DNA of 9,064 nt. Origin: JBBECJ01 sp041751795. Lineage in GTDB: Bacteria; Chloroflexota; Chloroflexia; Thermomicrobiales; CFX8. Shown in pieces: positions 1-5,899 of the stretch (position 1 is its first letter; each line of letters opens with the position of its first letter). A model generated the notes under the pieces. The model was not told the DNA's origin. It did no database searches and saw only the letters and a list, made by a program, of their open reading frames with translations. Where the stretch lies: contig JBGSWU010000507.1 of the NCBI GenBank assembly GCA_041751795.1, forward strand, positions 1-9,064. Direction: 5' to 3'. The position numbers and the translations under genes are program-made.

Positions 1-1014
1 GTGCTGATCGCGCACAGGCACAGCGCGGATACGACTTACCTCGACGCCGCGCGAGCAATGGGAGAGTATGTCCTTCGCAACATCGTGACTGATCCGTCGG
101 ACCCGAACGACGGACTCCTGCTTGCCTACGAGGGTGACAACGTCACCGTCAACAACCAGACGGCGTTCGAGACGTTGCCGGGGCTGTACGATCTGGCTGA
201 GGCAACTGGTGATCAGGAGTGGATCGCCCAGGCAAGGCGTGCAGCTGATTTTGCAATCGGTGGGTTCAATCCAGCCGAAGGGCTTATCGCCGATCATTAC
301 CATGTCAACAATCGGTCGTTCATCATCGACCCCGATAACGTATTACCTGGCCGCATCGCCCTTGACGACGCTGCATTAGCGACGTTGAGCGACCTGACTG
401 GCGATCCGCGCTATCGAGACGTCTTCCTGGCAATGGCCGACCGGGCGTTGCGTGACGAGGACCCGGCGGGAACCTGGGTGGTGTATCCACCGTGGCATCG
501 TGATACCGGTCGGCTGCATATTCGGGCCAGCTGGTGGTGGGGATACCCGATGCTGACTGCCCACGACCTGACCGGTGAGCAGAGGTTCATGGACGCCGCG
601 ATTCGGGCCGGGGACTGGTTCCTGTCACAGCAGCATCTCGATGGTGGTTTCCCCTACGCCCCGCTCGTGTCAGGCAACCATGGGAGCTTTGCGCTGGCGA
701 CAAGCGGTTCCGCGGTCTCGATCATCATCTGGGCCACCCTTTTTCGCCGCACCAGTGACGAGCGGTATCGCGAGCCGATTCGGCGTAGCCTGCGATTCCT
801 GACGGCGGCTCAATTGTCGGTTGACGCTGATGACCCGAACGTGCGTGGCGCCCTCTGGGAAACGCTCAACGTCCCTGATGGCACGGTCGCCCCCGGCTAT
901 CGTGTTCGCGACATCGCTCCGATATTCGCGGTACGTGCCGCTGACACGCTTCTCAGCCATCCTGAATTGATCCCTGACGAGATCGAACCATTGTCAAACG
1001 CGATGCCCTGGTAG
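1..1014 (+). CDS. Six-hairpin (alpha/alpha)-barrel glycosidase-like protein, 5' end probably cut by the window
   Basis: This is a 337-codon frame open from the first base to a TAG stop, so the GTG at position 1 may not be the true start; no signal peptide or ribosome binding site can be seen. The protein is built of helical-hairpin repeats of about 60 residues. At residues 62-86, 122-150, 181-212 and 242-269 a 'TGD..Y' or 'T.DERY' turn is followed by an amphipathic helix. The third repeat ends in an SQQHLDGGF motif and is preceded by a Trp-rich stretch (SWWWGYP, about 176-182). This is the pattern of (alpha/alpha)6 or (alpha/alpha)7 barrels, as in glycoside hydrolases of the six-hairpin superfamily and N-acylglucosamine 2-epimerase-like proteins. 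A sugar or envelope polysaccharide substrate is plausible but not shown, and I cannot assign a catalytic residue. It is convergent with the serine-hydrolase pseudogene, 13 bases away. The fold is fairly sure; the function is unknown. Confidence 0.6.
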   Translation: MLIAHRHSADTTYLDAARAMGEYVLRNIVTDPSDPNDGLLLAYEGDNVTVNNQTAFETLPGLYDLAEATGDQEWIAQARRAADFAIGGFNPAEGLIADHYHVNNRSFIIDPDNVLPGRIALDDAALATLSDLTGDPRYRDVFLAMADRALRDEDPAGTWVVYPPWHRDTGRLHIRASWWWGYPMLTAHDLTGEQRFMDAAIRAGDWFLSQQHLDGGFPYAPLVSGNHGSFALATSGSAVSIIIWATLFRRTSDERYREPIRRSLRFLTAAQLSVDADDPNVRGALWETLNVPDGTVAPGYRVRDIAPIFAVRAADTLLSHPELIPDEIEPLSNAMPW

Positions 1015-1074
1015 GGGTCGTCAGCGATTACCAGATCCGCCGGACACGGTCCATGAGCATCGCCGATTCGCTCG

Positions 1075-1100
1075 CGCTCGTGCAGCCTGTTGCACGAGCG
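1075..1100. repeat. 10-bp perfect inverted repeat in the 3' end of the serine-hydrolase pseudogene
   Basis: CGCTCGTGCA (1075-1084) and TGCACGAGCG (1091-1100) are perfect complements around a six-base loop. The hairpin lies about 60 bases beyond the stop of the rightward barrel gene and just inside the end of the leftward hydrolase. No T-run follows on either strand, so a role as a bidirectional transcription end is possible but not supported by the standard signature. Confidence 0.45.
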
Positions 1101-1660
1101 ATCCGGGTTGTGCGCGTATGTTGGATGTGTGTGCAGGCGACGACTTCGCCCGTGATGCGGGTTGCAAGATCGACACCGTAGGAAAGACCGATCTCGCCCG
1201 GGTACCGAGTGAGGACGACGACGATGCGCGGTGTCACAGCATCGTCTGATTCTTCGATCGAGACGAACCCGGCGCTGTTGACGCGCCAGATATAGGACTC
1301 GTCCTCGTCCATGTACCACCCGTTCTTGCCGTAGCTGACGCTGTCGTTACGGCGAGTGAGTACGCCCCAGCGATGCTCTTCGATGACGTCACCCATCATC
1401 GCCAGCATGGCCGATGTGTTGTCGTTGTCGAGTAGCTGACCACTGCCGAGCATCGCGAAAAGGATCGCCCAGTCACGGGCGGTCGCTGAGACCTGGCCCC
1501 AGTCCCACGGGTCTGGTGCGCGGAATCCGGGTAAATCGTAGGTTTCTGCGAAGTCCCGGAACGCCTCCTGGCCACCGATCTGCTCCCAGATCTCGTTCGC
1601 GACCGCGTTGTCGGAGTAGACGAGCGTTGGCTACAGGGATTCGCGGGTGGCTCCAGCCTC

Positions 1661-1712
1661 GTCGTCGGTGTCGGAGTCGGAGTCTGAGTCGGTGTCGGAG
1701 TCGGTGTCGTTG
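1661..1712. repeat. Degenerate hexanucleotide tandem repeat (TCGGWG) inside the serine-hydrolase pseudogene
   Basis: About eight near-perfect copies of a six-base unit (TCGGAG / TCGGTG on the plus strand) lie head to tail. In the hydrolase frame they encode alternating Asp-Ser and Asp-Thr residues (NDTDSDTDSDSDSDTDDE). The block sits between the SxxK and SDN motifs. The Ser-to-SDN distance here is about 50 residues against about 60 in classical class A beta-lactamases, so the repeat seems to replace a variable loop and not simply to add to it. Such tracts expand and contract by slippage in whole codons. Confidence 0.8.
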
Positions 1713-2062
1713 CGCCGTTCGACATCCTGAAGGGCGATGATCGCCATCAGCACCTTGGACAGGCTTGCTCCAGCCACCGGACCGGCTTCACCGCCACTGT
1801 AGACACGGTTGGAGTCTGGGTCGTAGATCGCGACGCTGGACGTTTCGCGGACGAGATGAACATCGGCGGCGATGTGTCCGTCGAATGCCCCGAGTGGGAG
1901 TCGGAGCGCGTGGCGGGCATCGGTCGCTCGGGGCCAGCCGAGCATCTCACGGGGAGACACCTGCTGCTGTTCCTCGGCAGCCATCGTTGATTGACACATA
2001 GCACCAACGACACCGGACAGCACGATACACGCCAATAGAATGGTTCGCTGAACGCGCAGAAT

Positions 2063-2208
2063 GTCCCTCCCCGGTCGGTTCGTTTACCCCCGAGGTCAAT
2101 CCTAGCGGCGAATTCCAACGACGAACACTGAACGTACAGTCAATTTGTCCGTGATTCGGTTCAATTGCGAAACGTTGCTGTCCGTGCGACGATCTCACGA
2201 CACGGGTC
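2063..2208. other. Divergent intergenic region between the serine hydrolase and the toroid-membrane protein
   Basis: These 146 bases must hold the promoters for both outward-facing genes. Apart from the GGGGAGGG ribosome binding site of the leftward gene (2072-2065), I see no convincing -35/-10 pair on either strand, and no repeat or terminator. Confidence 0.4.
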
Positions 2209-4029
2209 ATGGAAGTAGGGGTGATGATCGTTCGAGCGGTCCTGGTGCCAGTTGTGTTCTGGATTCTCGTCCTGACCGTGGTGCGACTCGCGATTGTCCC
2301 GCCAGAAGCGTGCGGAAATGCCAGTCCAGCGGAGATGCGCGACGCCGCAGCCGAGGCAGCACGCTGGATCGCCCGGAACCAGTCGCCAGATGGGCGCTAC
2401 ACCTACGAGTACAACCGTGACACCGGGACGATCTCGCCGGACTACAACATCGTCCGTCATGCTGGTGTGACCGCGTCGCTGTATCAGGCGGTTGGAAAGG
2501 CGAACGCCACCGACCTGCTGGACGAGGCTGATCTCGGCACCGACTGGATGTTCGACCGGCTGGTTCGCCACGATGACTGGGCGGCGCTTGCTGATGAGGA
2601 ATCGGCTCCGCTCGGTGCGTCGGCTTTGATGCTCGTCGCACTCAGTGAGCGGCGCTTATTGACAAGCGACGAGCGATACGACGAAACGATGCGGGAACTG
2701 GGACGATTCATGGTGGCGATGCAGCACGACGATGGTAGCTTCAACGCCTATTGGGATGTCGAGACTGAACAACCCGACACGGTAACCGAGTCAGCCTTTT
2801 TCCCCGGCGAGGCGAACTGGGCGTTGGCACTGCTCCACGAAGCGATGCCTGGCGAGGGGTTTGACACGGCGGCGTGGGTGGCGCTCGACGACATCGTCCT
2901 ACGCCGTGATCAGGAGGCAGGCGTCCGGCTGCCGCCACGCCGCGATCATTGGTCAGCCTACGCGCTCGGTGAGATGGCAGAGTGGGGGCTCTCGAAGGAT
3001 CATATCGGCTACGCGCGCGGTAATGCGGCGCGGTTGTCGGCGACGATTCGCTGGGAAGCGCAAACCGAATCCCGCATCGGCCAGTGGTTCGTCGATTGGC
3101 GTGGCGGCGAGGCACGCGGCGCAGCATTTGGGACGTGGGTCGAGGGCAGCCCCGCCCTGTGGCGGCTTGCGGCCATTGACCCACGAATGGCGGATTTGCG
3201 AGATGAGATTCGCGACCGCTCCGCCTGTGGCGCGAGTATCCTCGTCGAACGTCAGGAGCCAGCCGATGCCCCATCGATCGAGGCAGGAGCATGGTTTACC
3301 GATGGTGTCACCCGGATGGATGACCAGCAGCACGCGATATCCGGCCTGATCTACACCGCCGATGCGATCGAGGGTGATGCCCGACGGGAACCCGAGCCGC
3401 TCAACGGCGACAACCGATCCGAACCTCCGGCTCTCGTTGATCCAGAACATGACATGCGGGTGGCCGATCGGCTAATGGCACCATTGGCGCTGATCCTTGT
3501 CCTTAACCCGCTAGGCGCGGCGATGGTCGCGACCGGATTCGGTGGTCGGTCGGCAAGTCTGCGGCTGGGCCGTGTCTGGTGGTTCCTGGCGACGATGGTG
3601 CTTGTTGCCGTCGCCTTGATCGCTAGCAGGTTTCTGGACGTCCTCGATACCAGTCTCCCGAGTTGGCAGTTCGCCACGGTGGCGATCATTGCCGTCAGCG
3701 CCGTGAGCGTCTTCGTTCAGCGCGATCCATACACGCCGAGCATCGACGACGACAGCCCCGAATGGCTCGCGATCCTCTGGGGCATTGGCTGGCTTGCGAC
3801 TCCCGGCGCAGTCGCGGTGGTCATCGCTCAATCAGTCGATCTCAATCCCTGGATCGCGCTTGTGGCGGCGGCAATTGCAGCGACGTTTACGTCGATCGGT
3901 GCGTTACTCGGCCCCGCCCTGCTGGGCTGGCTCGGCTACGTGCGGTTGCGGGAGATGGCGCGCTGGTCGAGTCTGTTTTCGCTTCTGCCCGCAGCGATGC
4001 TGCTCCTTGATGCATGGAACGGGGTGTAA
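2209..4029 (+). CDS. Membrane-anchored alpha/alpha-toroid protein with C-terminal six-helix MarC-like domain
   Basis: A 606-residue protein with three parts. Residues 6-29 are a hydrophobic anchor or signal (VPVVFWILVLTVV). Residues about 36-400 are a helical-hairpin domain with repeats such as ARNQSPDGRYTYEY, NIVRHAGVTASLYQA and MQHDDGSFNAYWD, typical of alpha/alpha toroids (six-hairpin glycosidases, prenyltransferase/squalene-cyclase-like repeats). Residues 400-415 are a charged linker, then six membrane segments follow at about 422-444, 458-478, 484-504, 519-541, 546-578 and 586-606. The NPLG in the first and the TPGA in the fourth recall the NP and GPG motifs of the MarC family, which is also about 200 residues with six segments; this match is by eye. 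The ATG at 2209 has no ribosome binding site; ATG at 2224 (or GTG 2221) behind GGAAG/AGGGG is the likelier start. It is divergent from the hydrolase pseudogene. The barrel probably faces outside and acts on an envelope glycan or lipid. No catalytic residues can be assigned. Confidence 0.65.
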   Translation: MEVGVMIVRAVLVPVVFWILVLTVVRLAIVPPEACGNASPAEMRDAAAEAARWIARNQSPDGRYTYEYNRDTGTISPDYNIVRHAGVTASLYQAVGKANATDLLDEADLGTDWMFDRLVRHDDWAALADEESAPLGASALMLVALSERRLLTSDERYDETMRELGRFMVAMQHDDGSFNAYWDVETEQPDTVTESAFFPGEANWALALLHEAMPGEGFDTAAWVALDDIVLRRDQEAGVRLPPRRDHWSAYALGEMAEWGLSKDHIGYARGNAARLSATIRWEAQTESRIGQWFVDWRGGEARGAAFGTWVEGSPALWRLAAIDPRMADLRDEIRDRSACGASILVERQEPADAPSIEAGAWFTDGVTRMDDQQHAISGLIYTADAIEGDARREPEPLNGDNRSEPPALVDPEHDMRVADRLMAPLALILVLNPLGAAMVATGFGGRSASLRLGRVWWFLATMVLVAVALIASRFLDVLDTSLPSWQFATVAIIAVSAVSVFVQRDPYTPSIDDDSPEWLAILWGIGWLATPGAVAVVIAQSVDLNPWIALVAAAIAATFTSIGALLGPALLGWLGYVRLREMARWSSLFSLLPAAMLLLDAWNGV

Positions 4030-4169
4030 TGTCCCATCATGTTGGTGCCGGAACGGGTGCGTTTCGCTGAAAGAACCGGAGAGTTATACTGGCTTAACCG
4101 TTAGGACAGGGTTGGATGCTGACTGGTCAACAGGCATCCACTTCCATGCTGGCAGGCGTACAACGAAAC

Positions 4170-4223
4170 GAAAGCGCTGACGGACGTGTGAGGAGGAGAG
4201 ATTCCACGTCTGCCAGCGCTTTC
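4170..4223. repeat. Long imperfect inverted repeat (19-bp arms, 16-base purine-rich loop)
   Basis: The outer arms GAAAGCGCTG and CAGCGCTTTC are perfect complements, and the inner arms continue with one mismatch and one wobble. On the minus strand the hairpin is followed by a T-rich stretch (GTTTCGTTGT), so it could also end leftward transcription, though no leftward gene lies close by. The loop carries AGGAGGAG, a full Shine-Dalgarno-like string, without a start codon at useful distance. Confidence 0.6.
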
Positions 4224-4312
4224 CTTGTCATCCTACACCTCTGGTAGACATCCGCAACTGTGGCGTTCGTCATGCGTTGTATAGAGTAGGAGTCTCTCCT
4301 CCTCTTCTCCTC

Positions 4313-4345
4313 GCCGGAGCGATCGTCCTTGCCGGTCGCTCCGGC
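4313..4345. repeat. 10-bp perfect inverted repeat, possible weak terminator
   Basis: GCCGGAGCGA (4313-4322) and TCGCTCCGGC (4336-4345) are exact complements around a 13-base loop. The rightward side continues ACGCTTTGTCC, a short T-stretch only, so intrinsic termination would be weak. It may close the candidate structured RNA upstream or end the transcript of the toroid-membrane gene. Confidence 0.4.
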
Positions 4346-4479
4346 ACGCTTTGTCCTTCAACCATACGGACTGGAACTGGCACGGCTTTTGTTGCGCCGT
4401 CTGCTTATCGAGTGTGCGCGCGAAACATGACTTTCACATCGACCATCCGGATCGACAGTCAACCGTCCTTGTCGTCCCG

Positions 4480-4512
4480 TTTACAGTTCGCTGGTACAGT
4501 GGTGTACTGAAC
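4480..4512 (+). promoter_or_regulatory. Predicted sigma-70-type promoter for the small protein gene, with overlapping palindrome
   Basis: TTTACA (4480-4485, five of six to consensus) and TGTACT (4503-4508, four of six) are separated by 17 bases. This would start a transcript near 4515, about 100 bases ahead of the ATG at 4619. A small inverted repeat (GGT.CAGT...ACTG.ACC, 4492-4512) overlaps the -10 box and could be an operator or chance. Confidence 0.4.
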
Positions 4513-4618
4513 CAAACCTATGTGATGCTGATAACAGAAGAGGCGGCGATTGGCCGTTTGCATCGCATTTGTCGAGGATTGTTGCCCCGGCATCGAGGAA
4601 TAGCATGGGAGGCGCACG

Positions 4619-4948
4619 ATGAACACGACCGAAAGGCGAGTCTCGGATCAGGATATTGATTCTCTGGCGCGCAAACTGGCTGAATTCACTCAGTCGCTTT
4701 CACCCGGCGAGCGGATGGCGTTCGAAGTCATCGAGCAGCATCTGATGAGTGAGGTGAACGCCGACGAGATGGATGTCACCGGTTTCGAGTTCACCGGACT
4801 CGATACGATGGGTGCCGACGCTCACCGGGACGAACTGTTGAGACAGGCGGGTACACAGCGCTCACCAGACAATCGCGAGGGATTCTGGCAGTCGATTCTG
4901 TCCGCATTGACGGGCGGCGATGACGTGCGCAGCGAACGCAAGCGGTAA
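4619..4948 (+). CDS. Small acidic hypothetical protein, 109 residues
   Basis: The start is well supported: GGGAGG lies six bases before the ATG, and a fair promoter lies about 100 bases upstream. The protein is hydrophilic, without signal peptide, cysteine or membrane segment, so it is probably cytoplasmic. Residues about 10-45 (DIDSLARKLAEFTQSLSPGE and the following MAFEVIEQHLMSE) form two predicted amphipathic helices separated by SPGE; the pattern LA.KL..F...LSPGE.. recurs in small bacterial proteins of unknown role. The middle (48-70) is acidic and Gly/Thr-rich, and the end is basic (ERKR). I do not recognise the family. It has no operon partner: the upstream gap is 589 bases and the next gene faces it. 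A small regulator, adaptor or peptide precursor would be guesses. Confidence 0.65.
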   Translation: MNTTERRVSDQDIDSLARKLAEFTQSLSPGERMAFEVIEQHLMSEVNADEMDVTGFEFTGLDTMGADAHRDELLRQAGTQRSPDNREGFWQSILSALTGGDDVRSERKR

Positions 4949-4952
4949 CTGG

Positions 4953-5051
4953 TTAGAACAGCAGAACCGGGATCTCCGCGAATGCCATGACGAGCAATGC
5001 CAGGAGCGCGACAGCAACCGCGCGGTTCGGATGATCGGTCATGAGGTTCAT
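4953..5051 (-). CDS. Possible 32-residue single-pass membrane peptide
   Basis: The reading frame from ATG 5051 encodes a short polar head (MNLMTDHPNR) followed by an uninterrupted hydrophobic helix of about 20 residues (AVAVALLALLVMAFAEIPVL) and a TAA stop. An AGGA sits about ten bases before the ATG, a mediocre ribosome binding site. The frame extends upstream to another Met at 5144 with polar, unconvincing sequence. It lies 120 bases beyond the nitroreductase stop on the same strand and tail to tail with the small protein gene, five bases away. Hydrophobic frames of this size also occur by chance; nothing else supports it. Confidence 0.25.
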   Translation of the reverse strand: MNLMTDHPNRAVAVALLALLVMAFAEIPVLLF

Positions 5052-5171
5052 AGCGTTGTCATCCTGTCGTTGCGATTGGACATTCATTCCGACATTCACG
5101 TCATCTATAGCGCAATGTGCAATATCACGATGTGTGCCACCCACGTTCTCGTTCCCGCAACGCCAGTTTGG

Positions 5172-5867
5172 TCAGTGACGATCGTCCCAGACGATGAGCG
5201 TGTCGAGCGATCGACGTTGGCGACGCTTTGGGTCGGCAGCAGCGTGCCCCATCGCGATCAGGCCGTGTGGCGTGAGCGCTGAACCGAGGTCGAGCGCGTC
5301 GACGACGATCTCCGGACAAAAGAGCGGCGCACACATCCATCCTGCGTCGATGCCGCTGGCATATGCCATCAGCAGCATGTTCTCAACGCACGCGCCGAGG
5401 CTCTGAACCGCCATCGTTCGTTCCGCTTCGGCACGGGCCGGATCGGGATACCGGTCTGAATCCGCCGTGTACAGACAGACGATAATCAGGACCGGCGCTT
5501 CAAGTAACCGCCTGCGCGATCCGGCGAGTCGTCCTTCAATCATCTCGGGCGGCTCGTTGTCCATCTCCAGATTGTCCCGCCAACTCACCGCCATCGAGTC
5601 AGCGAGATGCTCACGATTGGCGCGCTGCGTGATGACGACAAAGCGCCACGGCTGGGTGCCGTGTGGTGACGGTGCCCAGAGTCCCGCTTCCAGCACGCGC
5701 TGGACAATCGCACCATCAATTGGCTCGTCGCGAAAGCGGCGAACGGAACGTCGCTCGCGGATGACGCGTGCGAACGTGTCCAATGATCCAGGATCTAAGG
5801 GGATGCGCCGCGTTGGAGCGGGCGGCTCAATCGTCAGTGACGCGCTGGGCATTGGCCGTTGGGACAT
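5172..5867 (-). CDS. Nitroreductase-family flavoprotein, similar to the C-terminal (FMN) domain of F420 enzyme FbiB
   Basis: The protein has the nitroreductase core: ERRSVRRF (FMN phosphate-binding Arg/Ser region), then LWAPSPHGTQPWRFVVI, the classical 'APS..N.QPW.F' element with His-Gly in place of Asn. Further on come EAPVLIIVCLY, AVQSLGACVENMLLMAYASGIDAGW and a C-terminal TPHGLIAMGHAAADPKRR motif. The YPD...AE..M..QSLGA...N.LL pattern and the ending resemble the FbiB C-terminal domain, which reduces dehydro-F420-0 with FMN, more than classical NfsB-type enzymes; this is recalled by eye. The protein is cytoplasmic and about 231 residues from ATG 5867, which has GGAG ten bases upstream. The longer start at 5894 has no ribosome binding site, so I prefer 5867. 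Its 5' end lies 5-32 bases beyond the YdeI-family stop, so the two are probably co-transcribed. Dehydro-F420 reductase, or another F420/FMN reductase, is an inference. Confidence 0.8.
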   Translation of the reverse strand: MSQRPMPSASLTIEPPAPTRRIPLDPGSLDTFARVIRERRSVRRFRDEPIDGAIVQRVLEAGLWAPSPHGTQPWRFVVITQRANREHLADSMAVSWRDNLEMDNEPPEMIEGRLAGSRRRLLEAPVLIIVCLYTADSDRYPDPARAEAERTMAVQSLGACVENMLLMAYASGIDAGWMCAPLFCPEIVVDALDLGSALTPHGLIAMGHAAADPKRRQRRSLDTLIVWDDRH

Positions 5868-5899
5868 GGGGGGCGATCTCCGTATCTGCCGCATTGCCG

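Larger units (their letters stand above)
1028..2062 (-). pseudogene. Class A beta-lactamase-like serine hydrolase, interrupted by an in-frame amber codon
   Basis: Two open segments (to 1631 and from 1630 to 1028) lie in the same frame and are parted only by TAG at 1631-1633, giving one serine hydrolase of about 336-345 codons. The N-terminus has a basic start and a hydrophobic stretch (LLACIVLSGVVGA), a likely export signal. Family motifs are in order: S-x-x-K as SLSK (nt 1765-1754), SDN (1615-1607) inside YSDNAVANEIW, and KNG (1327-1319) where beta-lactamases have KTG. The order fits the Beta-lactamase2 / D-Ala-D-Ala serine hydrolase group acting on cell-wall or beta-lactam amides outside the membrane. 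Between SLSK and SDN lies an Asp-Ser/Thr repeat. The stop separates the SxxK helix from the SDN loop, so no active enzyme is made unless the stop is read through. CAG (Gln) to TAG is the simplest origin. The start is also unclear: GGGGAGGG (2072-2065) precedes ATT (2062) or CTG (2059); TTG at 2035 is the nearest standard start. Confidence 0.75.
4097..4350 (+). ncRNA. Candidate structured RNA or attenuator with nested inverted repeats
   Basis: Four complementary sets cluster here. GGATGC (4114-4119) pairs with GCATCC (4134-4139). A long hairpin has arms 4170-4188 and 4205-4223 (outer ten pairs perfect, inner nine with one mismatch and one G-U) and a 16-base loop. Nearly the whole loop (4190-4204, containing AGGAGGAG) can pair with 4290-4304 (15 pairs, one G-U). 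A last hairpin has perfect 10-bp arms 4313-4322 and 4336-4345. A fair -10 box (TATACT, 4085-4090) with a poor -35 lies just upstream, which would start a transcript near 4097. The loop pairing and the hairpin can hardly coexist sterically, which suggests two alternative folds. I do not recognise it as tmRNA, 6S, SRP, RNase P, T-box or a known riboswitch. No good reading frame with a ribosome binding site covers it. The strand is assumed from the promoter; the repeats themselves are strand-neutral. Confidence 0.35.

Noticed and set aside
1075..1100. Intrinsic terminator for the first gene
   Set aside because: The hairpin is perfect, but neither strand continues with a T-run, and it lies within the coding part of the opposite gene; kept only as an inverted repeat.
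1661..1712. CRISPR-like array
   Set aside because: The repeats are six-base direct repeats with no spacers, and they encode a simple Asp-Ser/Thr tract.
1028..2062. Frameshift or recoded amber (pyrrolysine-like) explanation for the split hydrolase
   Set aside because: Both halves are in the same frame, so no frameshift is needed. TAG ends other genes in the window, and no stem-loop typical of recoding is evident after the codon.
3785..4180. 131-codon rightward frame across the end of the toroid-membrane gene
   Set aside because: Most of it overlaps the membrane domain in another frame, and its protein is Cys/Arg/Trp-rich as expected for a shadow.
4090..4360. tRNA, tmRNA, 6S or T-box RNA
   Set aside because: No T-loop GGTTCRA, acceptor-like CCA end, tag reading frame, T-box motif or long 6S-like bubble can be found; only the unassigned paired segments remain.
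4277..4659. Two rightward frames (4277-4510, 4351-4659) in the long gap
   Set aside because: No ribosome binding site, atypical composition, and the second overlaps the well-supported start at 4619. The stretch is better explained by RNA-like repeats and a promoter.
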